Source of the DNA: Nocardia sp. NRRL S-836
GTDB lineage: Bacteria; Actinomycetota; Actinomycetes; Mycobacteriales; Pseudonocardiaceae
DNA length: 64,000 bases
Assembly: GCF_001279525.1 (NCBI RefSeq)
Contig: NZ_LGDY01000092.1
Coordinates: 1 to 64,000 of the forward strand
Direction: 5' to 3'
In this document: piece after piece, positions 61,607-64,000 of the stretch
How the letters are laid out: each line of letters opens with the position of its first letter
Position numbering within the stretch: position 1 is the first letter of the stretch
The notes under the pieces: model-generated
The model's database searches: none
What the model was told of the DNA's origin: nothing
What the model saw: only the letters and a program-made list of their open reading frames with translations
Position numbers and translations under genes: made by a program

Positions 61607-63999
61607 CGCCGCTGGTTTCGTCGAGCAAGTTCTGCCGCGTAGTCGGAACGCGTGTTGCCGGCGGCCTGGTTCCAGAGTGTCGCCGTTCTCGTATCCAGGT
61701 TGAGCAGGTCCGCGAGCACTGATGCGGGTAGTTGGGCGGCCAGATCCATGAGGGCGGTGTTGCGGGCGTGGCGTGCTCGGATGCCCAGTGTTTTCAGGCG
61801 TCGCATGATCTGTCGGGCGCTGAGATGCTGGCCGGGTGCTCCGCCGGGGAACAGCCAGGTCATGTCGAGGGTGCGGCCGATGACGGCGTGGCCGTGTCGG
61901 CGTTCGACGAGGTCGAGGACGAGTTGGTCGAGCGGCGGAGGCAGTTCCAGCGGCTTGTTTCCCAGGTGAAGCAGCACTGCCCGGTCGCTGACGCGCTGTG
62001 TCACGAGGTCGAGGGTGATGGTGGCGGTGCGGGTGAGTGGCTGTGCGAAGAGCAGCAGGAGCAGCCCGGCGACGCGGTCGACGGGGTCCAGAGTCGTGTC
62101 GTGCAGGAGCTCTTTGGCTTTGGACCATCGCTCGTCGCTGTCGATGAACGACGTGCGCAGGTTGGCCTGCGACCGAGCCGGGACCTCGATGGCACCGGCG
62201 TGACCGCGGCGGACGGCCCAGCTGACGAACGTGCGTGTTCCGTGGCGGTAGGTGCTGCCGTCGGCCAGCCACTGATCAATGTCGGCCTGGTCGCAGTCGG
62301 CGAGGCTGGTGCCGCGGGCGTGCAGCCAGGCGATCAGGTGGCAGGCGAGGCGGACCTCGCGTTTGACCACGACGGCCTGCGAGAACGTGGTCCTGCGCTC
62401 GGGGAAGCCTCGGCGCAGGCGCCGCATGTGCGTCCAGGTGACGAACCGGCGGACGATCTGACGCTCGGCGGCGTCGGGAAGCTGGTCATCGAGGAACGGG
62501 CCGAGCCAGCGTTCCAGCGCGGCGAGGCGTTCGTCGCGGTCGGCCAGGACGCCTTGGGCGACGAGTGCCGCTCGGAGCCGGTTGGCGGACTTGGGCGGGG
62601 TGAGCCCGTCGAGCAACGCATGCGTGACCGGCTGGGGCTCGCGGCCAATCGCGGCCAGGATCCGGCGGGGAGCGGCGTGCGAGAGCCAGAGCAGGATCCT
62701 GCTGGCGGGGCTGGTGGTCAGCGCGGTGAAGACGGGTTCGTGAGCGGGGTACAGGACGCCCTCGTCATCACTGAGAAGGTCGTGCAGCTGCTGGCGGGCG
62801 GCGCAGTTGCTGCAGAGGCCGTGGTGATGCAGCCGCTCGAACCCTCCGCAGCGGATGCAGTTGCGCAGGGAGACCGGATGCCTGCCGTAGCAGGTTCCGC
62901 ACAGAGCTTCCCCTTCCGATGTCCGGCCGTTGACGTGCATCACTCGTCCGCATCGGCTGCACTCTTCTTTGCGCCGGCCGCATGCGTGGCAGAGCGCTCC
63001 TCCGTCCGCGGTGCGAACACTGACCAAGCGGGCGCGGCCGCAGCGGGTGCAGGTCTCGGGTGGCCGCAGCTTGGACATGCAGTTCTCGCAGAGCGGTGCG
63101 TCGGTGCTCGCCCGGTAACAGGGTTTGCCCTGCCCGCAGCCCGAGCAGGTCGCGGTCGGGGGCCGGTAGCAGGAGGCGCAGAGGGTCTCGCGGCTGTTGT
63201 TGACCACGGGGGTCGCTTGCCGGCCGCAGCGGCTGCAGCGCTGGAAGTTGAGAGGGTCGCGGCGAACGCAGGTGTGACAGACGGCCTGGCCGTCCAGCCC
63301 GCGGGTGGCGATGCGTTTGGCGACGCCGCAGTGCCCGCAGGGTTCGGTCCGTGCGCGCTCGTAACAGTTGCGGCAGCAGCGCAGGCCGTCGAGCTGAAAT
63401 TTGAGGCGACGTCGTTTTCCGCAGGACAGGCAACTCGGGATGGTGACCCCGCGGGCTCCCTGCTCGACCAGGCAGTCGAGCAGGGCGAGCAGTCGCGGTG
63501 TGCCCCGAGCGCCCTCGCCGGTCAGCGGCGCCGGGTTCTCCTCGAGTGCCCAGGCCAGGTGCTGGCGCTGAGCGGGCATGGGGACTGTGGCGGTGATCAG
63601 CTCGGCCAGGCGGTCGCCGTCGAGCCCGGTGTCCAGCCGGTCGAGCTGGGCGGTGATCGAGTCGACCGGATCGCCGTCGCCGTCGCCGGGAGGGCAGACC
63701 TGGCAGAGCGGACGGCCGCAGCGGTCGCGATAGGCGACCGCTGCCTTGCGGCCGCAGGAGCCGCAGACCGCCTCGCGCTGCAGGATGGCGCAATAGCCGC
63801 AGATCCGCTCCTTGGTGCCGGTGGCCAGGCTGTTGAGCGAATTCTGCTTGCCGCAGTGGGCGCAGCGCGGCCGCGTGACGCGGGTCGACCCGACCGCGAG
63901 CAGAGCGCCGATGAGCACTGCGACGAGCTTCGGGCCTTCCGGTCTGCCGGAGACGAGCAGGCCCGGGTCGTCGTGCAGCGCGTGGGCCAGCTTGCGCAT
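61603..63999 (-). CDS. zinc-ribbon protein with tyrosine-recombinase-like C-terminus (5' end may lie outside)
   Basis: At least 798 residues; the frame is open at the window edge, so the ATG at 63999 may be internal. Residues about 45-410 contain roughly ten C-x-x-C pairs (for example CAHCGK, CGSCGR, CLSCGK, CGHCGV, CSRCGR, CSGCGQ, CTRCGR, CIRCGG), a tandem zinc-ribbon array. The C-terminal 300 residues resemble the core-binding and catalytic parts of an integrase: TRTATITLDLV in the Arg-box region and LGIRARHARNTALMDLAAQL in the His-x-x-Arg region, ending ...GNTRSDYAAEL where the tyrosine would be. Related proteins occur repeatedly in Streptomyces accessory regions with unknown role; recombinase activity is plausible but unproven. 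Confidence 0.65.
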   Translation of the reverse strand: MRKLAHALHDDPGLLVSGRPEGPKLVAVLIGALLAVGSTRVTRPRCAHCGKQNSLNSLATGTKERICGYCAILQREAVCGSCGRKAAVAYRDRCGRPLCQVCPPGDGDGDPVDSITAQLDRLDTGLDGDRLAELITATVPMPAQRQHLAWALEENPAPLTGEGARGTPRLLALLDCLVEQGARGVTIPSCLSCGKRRRLKFQLDGLRCCRNCYERARTEPCGHCGVAKRIATRGLDGQAVCHTCVRRDPLNFQRCSRCGRQATPVVNNSRETLCASCYRPPTATCSGCGQGKPCYRASTDAPLCENCMSKLRPPETCTRCGRARLVSVRTADGGALCHACGRRKEECSRCGRVMHVNGRTSEGEALCGTCYGRHPVSLRNCIRCGGFERLHHHGLCSNCAARQQLHDLLSDDEGVLYPAHEPVFTALTTSPASRILLWLSHAAPRRILAAIGREPQPVTHALLDGLTPPKSANRLRAALVAQGVLADRDERLAALERWLGPFLDDQLPDAAERQIVRRFVTWTHMRRLRRGFPERRTTFSQAVVVKREVRLACHLIAWLHARGTSLADCDQADIDQWLADGSTYRHGTRTFVSWAVRRGHAGAIEVPARSQANLRTSFIDSDERWSKAKELLHDTTLDPVDRVAGLLLLLFAQPLTRTATITLDLVTQRVSDRAVLLHLGNKPLELPPPLDQLVLDLVERRHGHAVIGRTLDMTWLFPGGAPGQHLSARQIMRRLKTLGIRARHARNTALMDLAAQLPASVLADLLNLDTRTATLWNQAAGNTRSDYAAELARRNQRR

Positions 64000-64000
64000 C

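Noticed and set aside
1..64000. tRNA or rRNA genes, including a tRNA attachment site for the integrase
   Set aside because: I searched by eye for T-arm words (GGTTCGAATCC type) and for rRNA landmarks near 16.7, 34.1, 35.5 and 41.7 kb and found none that fold as a tRNA; a covariance-model scan would settle this.

Overview
The window is high-GC, gene-dense actinomycete chromosome. Frequent GTG starts, ATGA/GTGA stop-start overlaps, a DUF574 methyltransferase, an Lsr2 homologue, AfsR-type regulators, an M9 collagenase and an FxLD-type RiPP gene pair all point to a filamentous actinobacterium. A member of the Pseudonocardiales is my guess, but the sequence alone does not fix the genus. No rRNA or tRNA gene was found. 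Much of the window looks accessory: secondary metabolism, secreted proteins, insertion sequences, integrases and decaying gene fragments.

Left part (1-16.7 kb), specialised metabolism. A DUF574 methyltransferase is followed by an operon encoding a 2-oxoacid dehydrogenase E1alpha, E1beta and lipoyl E2 with no E3, then by a protein that resembles the bacterial GRAS-domain methyltransferases. A secreted protein follows, then a cyclase-family hydrolase plus PanB, and a divergent DUF2520/Rossmann reductase; PanB and the reductase could together make pantoate. From 10.1 to 16.7 kb lies a labdane-type diterpenoid cluster: a class I terpene synthase with an SMP-30 protein on the minus strand, and on the plus strand a P450, a ferredoxin fused to a class II (DxDD) diterpene cyclase, and a second P450. 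A palindromic operator candidate sits between the two divergent arms. No GGPP synthase is visible.

Middle (16.7-34.1 kb), a patchwork bounded by two direct copies of the 3' end of what looks like a KamA-type radical SAM gene, each with its terminator palindrome. Between them are an lsr2 gene with an in-frame TGA, two genes that truncate one another (a hypothetical gene and a LysR regulator), a secreted M9 collagenase, an FAD aromatic hydroxylase, a complete IS701-type element with a TTAG duplication inserted into the edge of an internally deleted IS5-type element, an aldo/keto reductase with its divergent MmyB-type regulator, and a YVTN-propeller/SGNH-hydrolase fusion.

Right part (34-64 kb), mobile-element and regulatory/defence-like genes. 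An integrase, a small HTH protein beside a long inverted repeat, a replication-type HTH protein and an excisionase-like gene look like one end of an integrated element; no transfer gene is seen. Then come an AcrVA2-like protein, a STAND-type ATPase with nearly identical tandem repeats, two consecutive AfsR/SARP regulators, a small secreted protein and a RusA-like protein. At 55.9-57.4 kb a PIMT-like FxLD methyltransferase is followed by a 57-residue precursor peptide with no lanthipeptide dehydratase or cyclase nearby, which suggests a minimal aspartimide-type RiPP pathway. The end of the window holds small plasmid/ICE-type genes behind similar hairpins, several of them broken, and a large zinc-ribbon protein with an integrase-like C-terminus.
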